Source of the DNA: Hymenobacter sp. GOD-10R
Lineage (GTDB): Bacteria; Bacteroidota; Bacteroidia; Cytophagales; Hymenobacteraceae
Length of the DNA: 64,000 nucleotides
Direction of reading: 5' to 3'
NCBI RefSeq assembly: GCF_035609205.1
Contig: NZ_CP141184.1
Coordinates: forward strand, 2,942,501-3,006,500
Shown here piece after piece: positions 43,590 through 52,482 of this stretch; positions within the stretch are counted from its first letter, which is position 1; every line of letters starts with the position of its first letter. The position numbers and the translations under genes were made by a program. The notes beneath the pieces were generated by a model, which saw nothing but the letters and a program-made list of their open reading frames with translations, searched no databases and had not been told where the DNA came from.

Positions 43590-43989
43590 CAGATAATTAG
43601 GACCAGGTGTGCGCTAAGTACATGGCAAGTTTGGGGGTGTGAAATAAGCGCTCTAGTGCAACTGGAGAAGAAAAAGAGCACGCCAAGTTGACGCTGCAAC
43701 GACAACGGAAGCGTAAGAGGCATGCTGCTGGTGAACACAGGGCGGTCAGTACTTCAGGTGAGCTGACGCGTGAACCGCCCTGGTACGTTTGGGATAAACG
43801 TACGCATGCCTTGCTCTTTTTCAGCCTTCACCTTCTTACAACCAAGGTAACTGATTGCAAGCTCCTGTTCTGCGCTCAGACACCTCAAATGCCAGCAGAA
43901 ATGCATAATGCACATAAGGCTGACGACCTCTAGTTATTGAAAACAAAAAACGGGGCCTTGCGGCCCCGTTTTTTGTTTTCAATAACTAG
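43590..43989 (+). ncRNA. Candidate structured non-coding RNA with intrinsic terminator (family unknown)
   Basis: This gene-free stretch contains nested perfect helices. P1 is 43670-43680 with 43812-43822 (11 bp). P2 is 43718-43725 with 43804-43811 (8 bp). Hairpin A is 43738-43746 with 43774-43782 (9 bp), hairpin B is 43783-43790 with 43796-43803 (8 bp). Hairpin A, hairpin B and the 3' strands of P2 and P1 abut with no unpaired base between them. Further stems are 43651-43657/43661-43667 (with a G-U), 43691-43695/43710-43714, 43821-43828/43916-43923 and 43868-43873/43895-43900. A 28-bp terminator hairpin closes it. The G-U pair and the terminator position favour the plus strand. I see no RNase P, tmRNA or SRP signature. 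The 5' end is a guess. Confidence 0.6.
43930..43989. terminator. Bidirectional 28-bp perfect-stem terminator
   Basis: Arms 43930-43957 and 43962-43989 are perfectly complementary with a TTGC loop; both strands carry TTTTTTGTTTT after the GC-rich stem. It serves the candidate RNA on the plus strand and the FKBP-type gene on the minus strand. Confidence 0.92.
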
Positions 43990-43998
43990 TATCGATTG

Positions 43999-44514
43999 TT
44001 AGTGCATGTGCCCGCCTTCACCGTGCACGTGGCCGTGGTCCAGCTCTTCTTGCGTCGCGTCGCGCACGCCTTCTACTTTACCATCGAAGTGCATGACCAT
44101 GCCGGCTAGCGGGTGGTTGAAGTCCATCTGCACGGTGTCGGCGCCGATTTCGACGATTTTGCCTTGCATGTGGTTGCCTTCGTTGTCGGCCATGGGCAGG
44201 AAGTTGCCCTCTTGCAGCATCTCTTCATCGATTTTGCCATCGATTTCGAACACTTGCTTCGGGATGCTTACCACGGCTTGCTGATCGTAGTCGCCGTAGG
44301 CTTGGTCGGGGGTTAGGGAGAAGCTAAACGTCTCGCCAGCGCCTTTGCCGCTTAGTTGATTCTCAAACTCTTCCGGTAGTCCGCTGTGGCCGAAAATAAA
44401 GACCATTGGGGCGTCGGCTTCAGCCGACTCTACCAATACTTTCTCTTGGTTTTCGTCGGTCACGCTCAGGTCATAGGTGATAGTGACGACTTTGTTGGGG
44501 CTGATCTGGGCCAT
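43999..44514 (-). CDS. slyD: FKBP-type peptidyl-prolyl isomerase, SlyD-like
   Basis: The 171-residue product is a cytoplasmic FKBP/SlyD protein. The FKBP domain is split by the insert-in-flap domain, as in SlyD (about 70-125). VFIFGHSGLPEEFENQLSG is the conserved N-terminal part, and DFNHPLAGMVMHFDGKV the C-terminal part. The tail ends HGHVHGEGGHMH, a His-rich segment that could bind nickel or zinc. SlyD accelerates proline isomerisation and acts as a chaperone, often with a role in hydrogenase nickel delivery. ATG at 44514 is preferred; longer frames add 40 unrelated residues. Confidence 0.92.
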   Translation of the reverse strand: MAQISPNKVVTITYDLSVTDENQEKVLVESAEADAPMVFIFGHSGLPEEFENQLSGKGAGETFSFSLTPDQAYGDYDQQAVVSIPKQVFEIDGKIDEEMLQEGNFLPMADNEGNHMQGKIVEIGADTVQMDFNHPLAGMVMHFDGKVEGVRDATQEELDHGHVHGEGGHMH

Positions 44515-44827
44515 ACTACAGGGGTGGACGGGGTGTCCGTTTTTTGGGTGTTGGATTAGGCAATTGCAATAGCTAGTTACGGAAATAACCTGGAATGTGA
44601 CGGTACAAGCAAGGAAGACTCCCAAATTCAGCACCTGTCACCAGCAGGATGTAAGATTTTGGCATTGCCCTAACTGCTTTAGCCGCTTTGCGTTAAGCTG
44701 AGCATTAAAATAACGTTAAGATGCTGCTAGCCAAAGTACCCGGCAAGCTTAGGCGGTGCTAGACCTGCTCTAAGCCTAGGCTAACCGCAACAGCATCGGC
44801 GTTCTGTTTCTAATCGTCTCTACCTGC
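44515..44827. other. Intergenic region without recognisable features
   Basis: A 313-bp gap between divergent genes (FKBP and lipoprotein). No clear promoter box, repeat or coding frame was identified. Confidence 0.4.
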
Positions 44828-45973
44828 ATGAACCCGAAGTTTCTTCCGCTGCTTCTGAGCGGCGCATTGCTGGCAAGCTGCCAGTCTAATCCGACCAAAA
44901 CCGAGACTACTACCGCCACTTCCACCGACTCTACGGCAACAGCCGCGGCCGACACCATGGGCGTGCCCGCTGGCAGCATCCCAACGGTTGGCGAGCCAAA
45001 GCTGCTATTCAAGCTGCCTGAGAAGTATAACACCCCCGATGGCCTTGCGCTAGCCCCAAATGGCAACGTACTGCTTTCCATCCCGAACCTAGCTAATAAC
45101 AGCTACCCGGCTGCTATTCTGGAAATCGTAGGAGATTCGGCCAAGCCGTACATAACGGACCTGCCCGCAGAGCCTACCACTAAGAAGGCCGCGCCCATGG
45201 ACTTAGCGTTTGGACCCGACGGCAACCTGTACTACGCCGAAAACCAGTACGAGAACAGCAAAAAGTTCGTGTCGCGGCTGATGCGGGTGCGTATGCAAAA
45301 CGGGAAGCCTGGCCCTATCGAAACGGCTGTGGACAGCTTTGCTTTGGCCAATGCAGTGGTGTGGAAGGGGAACAAACTGTATGTGACCGATAGCCAGTGG
45401 GACATGCCCGACAACGACAAGGGCAGCGCCGTTATGGTATTCACGCTCGATGAGCTAAAGCGCGGCCGCATTCACCTCAAGCCTAAAACCAAGGACCCAC
45501 ACGTACTAACTACGTTCACGACCAACGTGAACGAAACCGGCGTGGACAACGGAGCTGACGGCCTCGACTACGACAGCCAGGGTAACTTCTACACCGGCTC
45601 GTTTGGCGACGGCACCTTCTACAAAATGACACTAAAGCCCGACGGCACGCTGGCCAAGCAAGAAGCCCTGCCCCTGAAAGGCGACAAAATCACCTGCATC
45701 GATGGCCTCGTCATCGACCGCGCCACGGATAAGGCTTACATCACGGGTGCCCGTCAGAATGCCATTTTTGTCGTTAATCTGAAAGACAACACCGTAACAA
45801 CCCTAGCTCAAAACCCCGACACCGATGGTGCCGGCGGCAAACTCGACCAGCCTGCCGAAGTGCTGCTGAAAGGCAAACGCCTCTACATTTCTGACTACGA
45901 CAACCCCGTGAAGCACTTCGTAAATACGAAATCGGACGCGCCACATACGGAGTCGTACATTGATATAAAGTAA
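44828..45973 (+). CDS. SMP-30/gluconolactonase-like propeller lipoprotein
   Basis: The 381-residue product has a lipoprotein signal, with Cys in LASCQS (about residue 19) as the likely lipidation site. Then follows a Thr/Ser-rich linker (about 22-45) and a six-bladed beta-propeller of the SMP-30/gluconolactonase type. Propeller features include DGLALAPNGNVLLSIPN, LDYDSQGNFYTGSFGDGTF and CIDGLVIDRATDKAYITGA. The metal-binding residues cannot be checked fully. Relatives are secreted sugar lactonases or uncharacterised binders. A very long perfect-stem terminator follows. Confidence 0.8.
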   Translation: MNPKFLPLLLSGALLASCQSNPTKTETTTATSTDSTATAAADTMGVPAGSIPTVGEPKLLFKLPEKYNTPDGLALAPNGNVLLSIPNLANNSYPAAILEIVGDSAKPYITDLPAEPTTKKAAPMDLAFGPDGNLYYAENQYENSKKFVSRLMRVRMQNGKPGPIETAVDSFALANAVVWKGNKLYVTDSQWDMPDNDKGSAVMVFTLDELKRGRIHLKPKTKDPHVLTTFTTNVNETGVDNGADGLDYDSQGNFYTGSFGDGTFYKMTLKPDGTLAKQEALPLKGDKITCIDGLVIDRATDKAYITGARQNAIFVVNLKDNTVTTLAQNPDTDGAGGKLDQPAEVLLKGKRLYISDYDNPVKHFVNTKSDAPHTESYIDIK

Positions 45974-45983
45974 GAGCCACTGC

Positions 45984-46044
45984 TCACCTATAAAGACAAC
46001 GAGCCAGCTACTCACAGTAGCTGGCTCGTTGTCTTTATAGGTGA
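45984..46044 (+). terminator. 29-bp perfect-stem terminator after the propeller lipoprotein gene
   Basis: Arms 45984-46012 and 46016-46044 are perfectly complementary with a CAC loop, starting 11 bp after the stop codon. The T-tract is short. Confidence 0.8.
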
Positions 46045-46053
46045 ACACCTTTA

Positions 46054-46073
46054 TTGAATGTTCGACCATTCAA
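46054..46073. promoter_or_regulatory. Inverted repeat upstream of the lipoprotein gene
   Basis: TTGAATG (46054-46060) and CATTCAA (46067-46073) are perfect inverted copies 6 bp apart, about 45 bp before the start codon of the next gene. It could be an operator. Confidence 0.3.
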
Positions 46074-46116
46074 ACTTTACTTATACTTAGCCATATAAAA
46101 GAGGCTATCTACTTAT

Positions 46117-46707
46117 ATGCATACTCCTTTAAGTAATCTTCTAGCTACGTTTTTAGGGCTGACCTTAATGCAGTGCAGTTCCGAACCATCTAAAACTTCC
46201 ACTATTAAAGAGCCAGCTAGCGCAGTAGATTCTGCCGCTAAGGATCCTTCCGTTGGTTCTTGGCAGGTTGAACCCGATAGCGCGAATAAGACGCAAGGTT
46301 ATGAAGTAGGGACGCTTAACCCTGATTCAAACGCGCCGTACCAAGACGTGAAGCTGATGAACGTTGAGCGTCAGATAGCTAGCTATACGGCACTAATACC
46401 CATTCAAGAAACACCAAGCGGGAAGATAAGCTTGCAGGTCGAACTGAACCCGCAAAAGCATTCTATTAAAAAGCTCACCTTGCTATATGCAAGACAAAAC
46501 CAATGGCATACTATAAAGCAGATTGGTAATGGAGTAGGACATTATAATACGACAAAGCAGCGCTACTATGTAAATGTAGCTTATCAGGAAGTTCTAGAAC
46601 TTCCTGATAAGCTACAATCTTCTAGCGACTTACGAGAAGTCAATTGCTGGGTTTCTACCCAGACCAATACAGCAGGAATTCAGCACATTGAGCCTGTTAA
46701 GTTGTGA
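46117..46707 (+). CDS. Hypothetical lipoprotein whose gene contains a 42-bp perfect palindrome
   Basis: The 196-residue product has a lipoprotein signal (lipobox LMQC, Cys about residue 20) and a Ser/Thr/Lys-rich linker, followed by a mixed strand/loop region without recognisable motif. The gene is less GC-rich than its neighbours. Codons about 153-167 overlap a perfect 42-bp palindrome (46575-46616). No family is recognised. Confidence 0.65.
   Translation: MHTPLSNLLATFLGLTLMQCSSEPSKTSTIKEPASAVDSAAKDPSVGSWQVEPDSANKTQGYEVGTLNPDSNAPYQDVKLMNVERQIASYTALIPIQETPSGKISLQVELNPQKHSIKKLTLLYARQNQWHTIKQIGNGVGHYNTTKQRYYVNVAYQEVLELPDKLQSSSDLREVNCWVSTQTNTAGIQHIEPVKL
46575..46616. repeat. Perfect 42-bp palindrome inside the lipoprotein gene
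   Basis: The sequence from TGTAGC to GCTACA reads the same on both strands with no spacer; the centre is TTCTAGAA. It lies in-frame, encoding V-A-Y-Q-E-V-L-E-L-P-D-K-L. Confidence 0.95.
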
Positions 46708-46752
46708 GTTTGAGTTGTCTCTGGGCTGCTCGCTCAATAGACCAAACAAGTC

Positions 46753-48735
46753 TTATTGCATTTCCCAGGCCGTACGGTAGGCACCGATGCTCTCCACATA
46801 GTCCAAGAACGCCTTATAAAACTCGTGGCGACCTAGGGTGCCAGAGTCGCCGACGATGAGAAGCTTGCGGCGGGCGCGGGTCATGGCCACGTTCATGCGG
46901 CGGATATCGGAGAGGAAGCCAATGTCGCCCGTATCGTTGGAGCGCGTCATCGTGATGCAGATAATGTCACGCTCTTGGCCCTGGAACGAGTCCACAGTGC
47001 CGACGCTTAGTAGGCGGTGCGTCACCATCTCGGCTAGCTCGGGACTGTCTTCTACCTTGTCTTTCAAGTAGTTAATCTGGGCGCGGTAGGGGGCAATAAC
47101 GCCGACGGTGAGCAAATCGGTGAGGTGGTCTTCGGGCACGTATACGCTGAGCAGCTCCGAGAGGCGGCGCAACAACAGATCTGCTTCCTCGGGGTTCGCC
47201 ACCGAACGGCTTTCTGCAATACCTAGCTCCTGGAAGCCAAAGCCGGCCGTGTCGAGAAACTCCACAGCAAGGTCGGGTGCAAAGCGGAGGTCGTACTCGG
47301 CTAGGTCGGCATGAGCCACGCTAGGCGCGGCCACAAGCTTACCGTCGTAGAATTGCTCCGAGCTAAACTCCATAATCTGCTCGTGCATGCGATACTGCAC
47401 CGTGAGCATGCGTGCCGATTCTGGCTGACGCGTGATGCACTTCTCAAATAGCGTTTCACGCAGACCGTCGCGCGCGGCTTGCTCGCTTTTCACGGTAGGC
47501 GGCAGCTGCTGGTGGTCACCAGCCAGTACTACGCGGTTGCCCTTCGTAATGGGAATCCAGCAGCCGGGTTCCAGCGCCTGCGCCGCTTCGTCGATAAACA
47601 CCGTTTCGTAGGTGAGGTGACGAATGGCGCGGTTGCCGGCTCCCACGAGCGTACAAGTCAGAACCTGCACTTTGTCGAGCAAATCCTCCGTGATGTAGCG
47701 CTCTAGGTTGTCAGAATCTTGCAGCATCTGGTGGGCTTGCTCCTTGAGCATGCGGCGCTGCTCACGCTCCTCCCAGCCGAAGTGACGCTTGAACTTGCCC
47801 GCCATTTCGCGGTATTGCTCAGCCGTTTGGCGCATAGATTTCAGCTCGGGGTAGCTTCTATGGGCCATAATCTGCGCGTCCAAGGTATGCTCCAGCAGCA
47901 GATCCGAAACCCGCGAAGGGTTGCCCATGCGAATCACGTTGACGCCGCGTTCCGCTAGCTTTTCGGTGAGCAAGTCCACGGCCGTATTACTTGGTGCACA
48001 CACCAGCACGCGCCGCTCGCGCCGGATCGTTTCCAGGATGGCTTGCACCAGCGTGGTCGTTTTGCCGGTGCCAGGCGGGCCGTGGATAATAGCTACGTCT
48101 TTGGCCGCCAGCACGTGGCGCACCGCGGCTAGCTGCGACTCATTCAGTGGGCTAGGGTAGTAGAGGGTGGCTTCGCTTTCATCTCGGAAGCGGGCCGGTT
48201 TACCACCTAGCAAAATGTCGCGCAGCTCGGCGAGGCGGGTTTCGTAGGCGCCCATCACCTTCTGCAAGGCGTGCTCCATTTCGCGGTAGCTTACCTCGTC
48301 GAAGGTCAGATCGACCCCCAACTTGCCTTCGTCAATCCAGTCGGGCAGGTCTTCTTTGTTGGTGGCGAGCAGAATTTTGTTGCGACGCACGGCCGTAATC
48401 ACGCCGTTGAGCGTGGGGCGGTCGGTAGCAGCGCGGTTGGGAATGTTACCAAAGAGGGCAGCATTGCGGCCTACTTGAAACAAGTGCAAGCTGTTCTGGC
48501 TGGCTGGGCGCTCTAGCTCCAGCACCAGCTTGCCGCCGAAGCCGATTTCTTCTTTGGTGATTTTAACAGGATACCAGGTCAGGCCGCGGTGCTGCCGCTC
48601 GGCGATGCTGGTTTTAGCGCTCTTGATTTTGAACTGCTCCAAGTCTTCCTGCTGCTCTAGCTTCATGAGCGCTTGGACTTTGCGTAGTTCTTTCTCTAAC
48701 GCGTAGGGATCGGTATATGTAGGTTGGTCAGGCAA
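46753..48735 (-). CDS. Superfamily 1B DNA/RNA helicase (UPF1/DNA2-like)
   Basis: The 660-residue product has the helicase core of the UPF1/IGHMBP2/DNA2 group. GPPGTGKTTT (about residue 218) is motif I. FIDEAAQALEP (about 370) is motif II, with DEAA. LAGDHQQLPPT is motif III. VGTVDSFQGQERDIICIT and MTRARRKLLIVGD are motifs V and VI. Before motif I there is a beta-barrel-like 1B region (about 60-110). In bacteria these act in DNA or RNA processing; substrate unknown. The most likely start is the TTG at 48733-48735. It is monocistronic. Confidence 0.9.
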   Translation of the reverse strand: MPDQPTYTDPYALEKELRKVQALMKLEQQEDLEQFKIKSAKTSIAERQHRGLTWYPVKITKEEIGFGGKLVLELERPASQNSLHLFQVGRNAALFGNIPNRAATDRPTLNGVITAVRRNKILLATNKEDLPDWIDEGKLGVDLTFDEVSYREMEHALQKVMGAYETRLAELRDILLGGKPARFRDESEATLYYPSPLNESQLAAVRHVLAAKDVAIIHGPPGTGKTTTLVQAILETIRRERRVLVCAPSNTAVDLLTEKLAERGVNVIRMGNPSRVSDLLLEHTLDAQIMAHRSYPELKSMRQTAEQYREMAGKFKRHFGWEEREQRRMLKEQAHQMLQDSDNLERYITEDLLDKVQVLTCTLVGAGNRAIRHLTYETVFIDEAAQALEPGCWIPITKGNRVVLAGDHQQLPPTVKSEQAARDGLRETLFEKCITRQPESARMLTVQYRMHEQIMEFSSEQFYDGKLVAAPSVAHADLAEYDLRFAPDLAVEFLDTAGFGFQELGIAESRSVANPEEADLLLRRLSELLSVYVPEDHLTDLLTVGVIAPYRAQINYLKDKVEDSPELAEMVTHRLLSVGTVDSFQGQERDIICITMTRSNDTGDIGFLSDIRRMNVAMTRARRKLLIVGDSGTLGRHEFYKAFLDYVESIGAYRTAWEMQ

Positions 48736-49032
48736 AATGGTACTCGTTATCGGGTCGTTGATAACAACGAAAACGGCAAAAGGGTGGCCGAAGGTCGGGG
48801 AGATTTTTGGAATGCTTTAGCTAATCATCCGTTAGCTATGCGTCTGACATATTTATCTAAATCTTACAAGTCTCGAAAGATGGGACAAACCTGCCATATT
48901 AATAAAGGCAAGAGCATGACTCTAAGCTGGGTAGAAAATTGACTTTACCAGATTGGAATAGAGTTATATAGTGGATAATGTCATGCCTCAACAAGTGTAG
49001 TATAACGTTTTTTCTACGGATAGCAGTTGCGC

Positions 49033-50145
49033 TTACATGAACTGTTGCAGCTCCTTCCCTTGAATAGCCGCCGCCATCAGCCCCGGAAATTTGTCGGGGG
49101 TGCAGGCGAAGCTAGGTATGCCCATGGCGGCTAGCTTCTCCGCTAGGTGGCGGTCGAAGCTAGGGGCGCCATCGTCGCTAAGGGCTAGGAGGACCACGAA
49201 CGTGACGCCGGCCGCTTTGAGCGTAGCGGCGCGTTTGAGTAGTTCAGCCGAGTTGCCGCCTTCGTACAGGTCGCTGATGAGCACCAGGATTGTATCGGTG
49301 GGGCGGGTGATGAGTTGCTGACAGTAGGCAATGGCGCGGTTGATATCGGTGCCGCCGCCGAGCTGGATGCCAAACAGTAAGTCTACCGGATCTTTTAGGT
49401 CTTGGGTGAGGTCAGCCACGGCAGTGTCGAATACCACCATGTGGGTGCGCACCGCCCGCACCGACGCCAGCACCGCCCCAAACACGCCCGCGTACACCAC
49501 CGACGACGCCATCGAGCCACTTTGGTCCACGCACAGCACGATTTCCTTTAGGGCTTGCCCACGCTTACCGTAGCCAACGAGCTTTTCGGGGATAAGCGTT
49601 TTGTAGCTAGGTTGATAGTGTTTTAAGTTGGCTCGAATGGTTGCCGTCCAGTTGATTTCGTGGTAGCGTGGCCGCGGGTTGCGCACCGCCCGGCTTAGCG
49701 CACCCTGCACGGCTTGGCGGAGCGGATTCGAAAGCTTTTGCTCTAGCTCCTGCACCACGCGCTGCACTACTTCGCGGGCGGTGTGCTTCACTTTGGCCGG
49801 CATCACGCGTCCCAGCGACATCAGCAAGCCAACCAAATGCACATCGGCCTGCACAGTGCGCAAAATCTCCGGTTCCAGGAGCATTTGCTGCAAACCCAGG
49901 CGCTCCATGGCATCTTTCTGCATCACGGCCACCACAGAGGAGGGGAAATACTGGCGGATATCGCCCAGCCAGCGCGACACCCGCGGGGAAGAGGCGCCTA
50001 GCCCGGCCTTGCGCTCCGTGCTGTCTTGATCGTAGAGGGCGGTTAGTACCTCGTCCATACGGCCGTAGTCTACGGACATCGGGATGGTATTATCGGCATC
50101 GGCTGGCGAGCCCAGCACGAGTTTCCAGCGGGCAGGATTGGACAT
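49033..50145 (-). CDS. vWA-domain protein, part of the MoxR gene cluster
   Basis: The 370-residue product has a helical N-terminal region (about 1-195) and a C-terminal von Willebrand A domain (about 205-365). The MIDAS site is visible as CVDQSGSMASS, the Thr in GGGTDIN and the Asp in LISDLYEGGN, all needed for divalent metal and ligand binding. The layout resembles ViaA/CoxE-type proteins, which work with MoxR ATPases such as RavA. A matching MoxR gene lies about 6 kb upstream on the same strand. Acting as its adaptor is the most likely role; the target is unknown. Confidence 0.9.
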   Translation of the reverse strand: MSNPARWKLVLGSPADADNTIPMSVDYGRMDEVLTALYDQDSTERKAGLGASSPRVSRWLGDIRQYFPSSVVAVMQKDAMERLGLQQMLLEPEILRTVQADVHLVGLLMSLGRVMPAKVKHTAREVVQRVVQELEQKLSNPLRQAVQGALSRAVRNPRPRYHEINWTATIRANLKHYQPSYKTLIPEKLVGYGKRGQALKEIVLCVDQSGSMASSVVYAGVFGAVLASVRAVRTHMVVFDTAVADLTQDLKDPVDLLFGIQLGGGTDINRAIAYCQQLITRPTDTILVLISDLYEGGNSAELLKRAATLKAAGVTFVVLLALSDDGAPSFDRHLAEKLAAMGIPSFACTPDKFPGLMAAAIQGKELQQFM

Positions 50146-50184
50146 GAGAGAAGCTAGCTTTGAGTAGATTCCAGTAAGATGAGC

Positions 50185-52146
50185 TTAGGCAGGGAGCGTT
50201 ATAATAAACTCTGTATAATGCCCTTCCTCGGTTTTTATGTTGATGGTACCGCCGTGCCCCTTGGTGATAATATCGTGGCTTAACGACAACCCCAGGCCCG
50301 TACCAACGCCCGCGGGTTTGGTGGTGAAAAAAGCCTGAAAAGCTTGCTGCTTAACCTCCTCGCTCATCCCAGTGCCATTGTCGCGGATGCGAATTTCTAT
50401 CTGCTGCGCCAACTGCTTGGTCGTGATCCAAACCGTAGGGGAGTAGTCTGCTGCTGCCGTTTGCCCGCGCTGCTGCACGGCGTGGAAGGAATTGGTTAGC
50501 AAGTTGAGCAGCACCCGGCCCATGTCCTGCGGTACCAAGCTCACCGGCGCTAGATCGGGTGCTAGGTCGAGGGTGAGGGTGGCATGAAAGGCAGCATCCT
50601 GGGCTTGTAATCCTTTGTAAGCTAGCTCTAACTGATCGGCTATCAGGGCATTCAAGTCGTTCGGTTGACGGCGGTTTGTGCCAGAGCGGGAGTGGTCGAG
50701 CATGTCCTTGATAATGGAGGAAGCGCGCAGGCCGTGTTGGCTGATTTCCTGAAGGTTCTGCTTCAGCCCGGCCACAATCTCTTGTTCCAACTCATCCGTG
50801 TGCCCGTCACTCTTCCGCGGATGCTGCATGTCGTCAAGCATTTTGGTGCTGACTTCGGCGAAGCGCTTCATGAAGTTGAGCGGGTTCTGTAGCTCGTGCG
50901 CAATGCCCGCCGACATCTCTCCCACGAATGCCCACTTCTCCGCCGCCACTAGTTGGTTTTGGGCCTGACGTAATTGCGCCAGTGTGCGCTTGTTCGTTCG
51001 GAGCTGATAATAGAGCACTACTCCCAAGCCAGATATCAAGGTTACTACGCCCAAGGATATGGCTAGTAGAAAGTTGCGCTGACGCAAACGCAATGTTTGC
51101 AGCGCATGCGCATGGCGCAGACCCTCAATTTTTTCATTTTGTGCCTGCTCCGTTCGCTCACCTTCGTACTGCGCAATGTTGAATGCGTTCTGTACCGTAT
51201 TCATCGAATCGGCCAAGGCTAGGTACGCGTGGGTATAGCGCTGCACTTGCGTAAGCTGTTTCTGCTCGTCGTAGAAGTGGATAATTTGCCTTAACAGCTT
51301 GGGACGTAGTACATTAAATTTTACTTCATTCGCCTTCTGGTAGGCCAGAAGCCAGTGCTGTTCGGCGCGATGGTATTGGCCAATAGCAATATAGTACTGT
51401 GCCCACGTCTGATCCAGCATGAACTCGCCAGGCCGACCAGAAATGGTAAGTGCCAGCGAATCCGACAAGGATTGCGCCCGCCGCAATAGTGGCAGCGCCT
51501 CCTGCGTGCGACCTAGCTCCACCAATACGGCACTTTTTTGCACGAGCCCATACGCGGTGTGTGGGAAGCGGTCTAGCGGATCGCGGCGAGCAGCCAGCAA
51601 GGATAAGTCGGCGTAATGCAAGCCCTGCGGTAAGCGGTGTTGCCGCAGGGTGAGTTTGGCAAGGGCATTTAGGGTATAAAAGCGCCGCAAGCCCTCTAGC
51701 TTGTACCGGTTTTCCAGCTGCATGGCTAAACTCAAGTATTCTTGCGCTTTATCAAGATTGCCCCACTCTTCATACGCCGAGCCTGCCACCATCAATTCGT
51801 TGACGTACAGCATACGGTCAAACGCTTTGAATAAGTCGGCAGCGTGCAAATAGCTGCTGATGGCGTGGTTGAAATCGCCCTGGTGGCGATAGGAACTCCC
51901 CAGCACCAAGTAGCACGCCGCGGCATTCTCATTAGCGCCGTGCAATCGGTAGTAAGCTAACTTTCGAAAGAAGTACGCGAAGCGGGCCTCCGGCTGATGC
52001 ATGCGGTTATACAGCGGTGCTAAGTCGATCAATAAGCGCGGAATTGGCCGGTGCTCCTGGTCAAATAAGGTGACTGTGCGGTGCAGCAGCTGCATCGCCT
52101 GCGCATCATTAGTACCCTCTATCCACAGGCCAACCCCTTGGCGCAA
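50185..52146 (-). CDS. TPR sensor histidine kinase, C-terminal part of an interrupted gene
   Basis: The 653 codons encode TPR repeats (about 30-300), a transmembrane helix (about 350-375), a HisKA domain with HELQNPLNFMKRFAEV (about 415) and a HATPase domain with NLLTNSFHAV, DNGTGMS and GTGLGLSLSHD (about 540-650). The reading frame continues upstream without shift, but an in-frame TAA (52159-52161) separates it from 52482, where the signal peptide and first TPR-like part lie. The listed start is a TTG that follows the stop. Periplasmic TPR input with cytoplasmic kinase output would be expected if intact. No response regulator is adjacent. It lies inside the MoxR cluster. Confidence 0.85.
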   Translation of the reverse strand: MRQGVGLWIEGTNDAQAMQLLHRTVTLFDQEHRPIPRLLIDLAPLYNRMHQPEARFAYFFRKLAYYRLHGANENAAACYLVLGSSYRHQGDFNHAISSYLHAADLFKAFDRMLYVNELMVAGSAYEEWGNLDKAQEYLSLAMQLENRYKLEGLRRFYTLNALAKLTLRQHRLPQGLHYADLSLLAARRDPLDRFPHTAYGLVQKSAVLVELGRTQEALPLLRRAQSLSDSLALTISGRPGEFMLDQTWAQYYIAIGQYHRAEQHWLLAYQKANEVKFNVLRPKLLRQIIHFYDEQKQLTQVQRYTHAYLALADSMNTVQNAFNIAQYEGERTEQAQNEKIEGLRHAHALQTLRLRQRNFLLAISLGVVTLISGLGVVLYYQLRTNKRTLAQLRQAQNQLVAAEKWAFVGEMSAGIAHELQNPLNFMKRFAEVSTKMLDDMQHPRKSDGHTDELEQEIVAGLKQNLQEISQHGLRASSIIKDMLDHSRSGTNRRQPNDLNALIADQLELAYKGLQAQDAAFHATLTLDLAPDLAPVSLVPQDMGRVLLNLLTNSFHAVQQRGQTAAADYSPTVWITTKQLAQQIEIRIRDNGTGMSEEVKQQAFQAFFTTKPAGVGTGLGLSLSHDIITKGHGGTINIKTEEGHYTEFIITLPA

Positions 52147-52158
52147 AAGCCGGTACGG

Positions 52159-52482
52159 TTAATCGTTGAATTCCTGCAATTGTCCATTGAGCACTAGCAG
52201 CTCATCAAGCAACGGGAGAGCCTCGGAGCGCAAGCGGGCATCGGTTAGTTCTGTTACGTCGAGCAGGTGCACAAGCGTGTGTAGCCGCGCCAAGTCGGGG
52301 CGTTGCTGACGCAAAGCATAGTGAAGAGAGTCGTAGTCGGCGTTCCAGTAGCTATCTGCCCGTAGTGGAAAACTAGGGAGCAAAGTAAACAGCAGCAACA
52401 GAACAGACAGCAGAAAAACGCGCACAAGAGGATGAGGAGTGGACTGACTAGAATCGGGTTTGCCACGGGCGGCGGCAACCAA
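52159..52482 (-). pseudogene. N-terminal fragment of the TPR histidine kinase, cut by a stop codon
   Basis: This frame encodes a signal peptide (hydrophobic run about residues 22-40) and a helical segment that continues into the kinase protein in the same frame; the single TAA at 52159-52161 is the only interruption. The start is uncertain: a TTG at 52482 or a GTG at 52425 that opens directly with the signal peptide. A sequencing error, a true null mutation or rare readthrough are all possible. Confidence 0.7.

Noticed and set aside
43688..43933. An 81-codon open frame inside the candidate RNA
   Set aside because: It overlaps nearly all the helices, has a strange composition (early Arg/Lys-rich, then unrelated), no ribosome site and no recognisable domain. 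The structured RNA explains the sequence better.
48736..49032. A possible small gene or RNA between the helicase and the vWA gene
   Set aside because: The region is AT-rich but has no stable nested helices, repeat or convincing coding frame.
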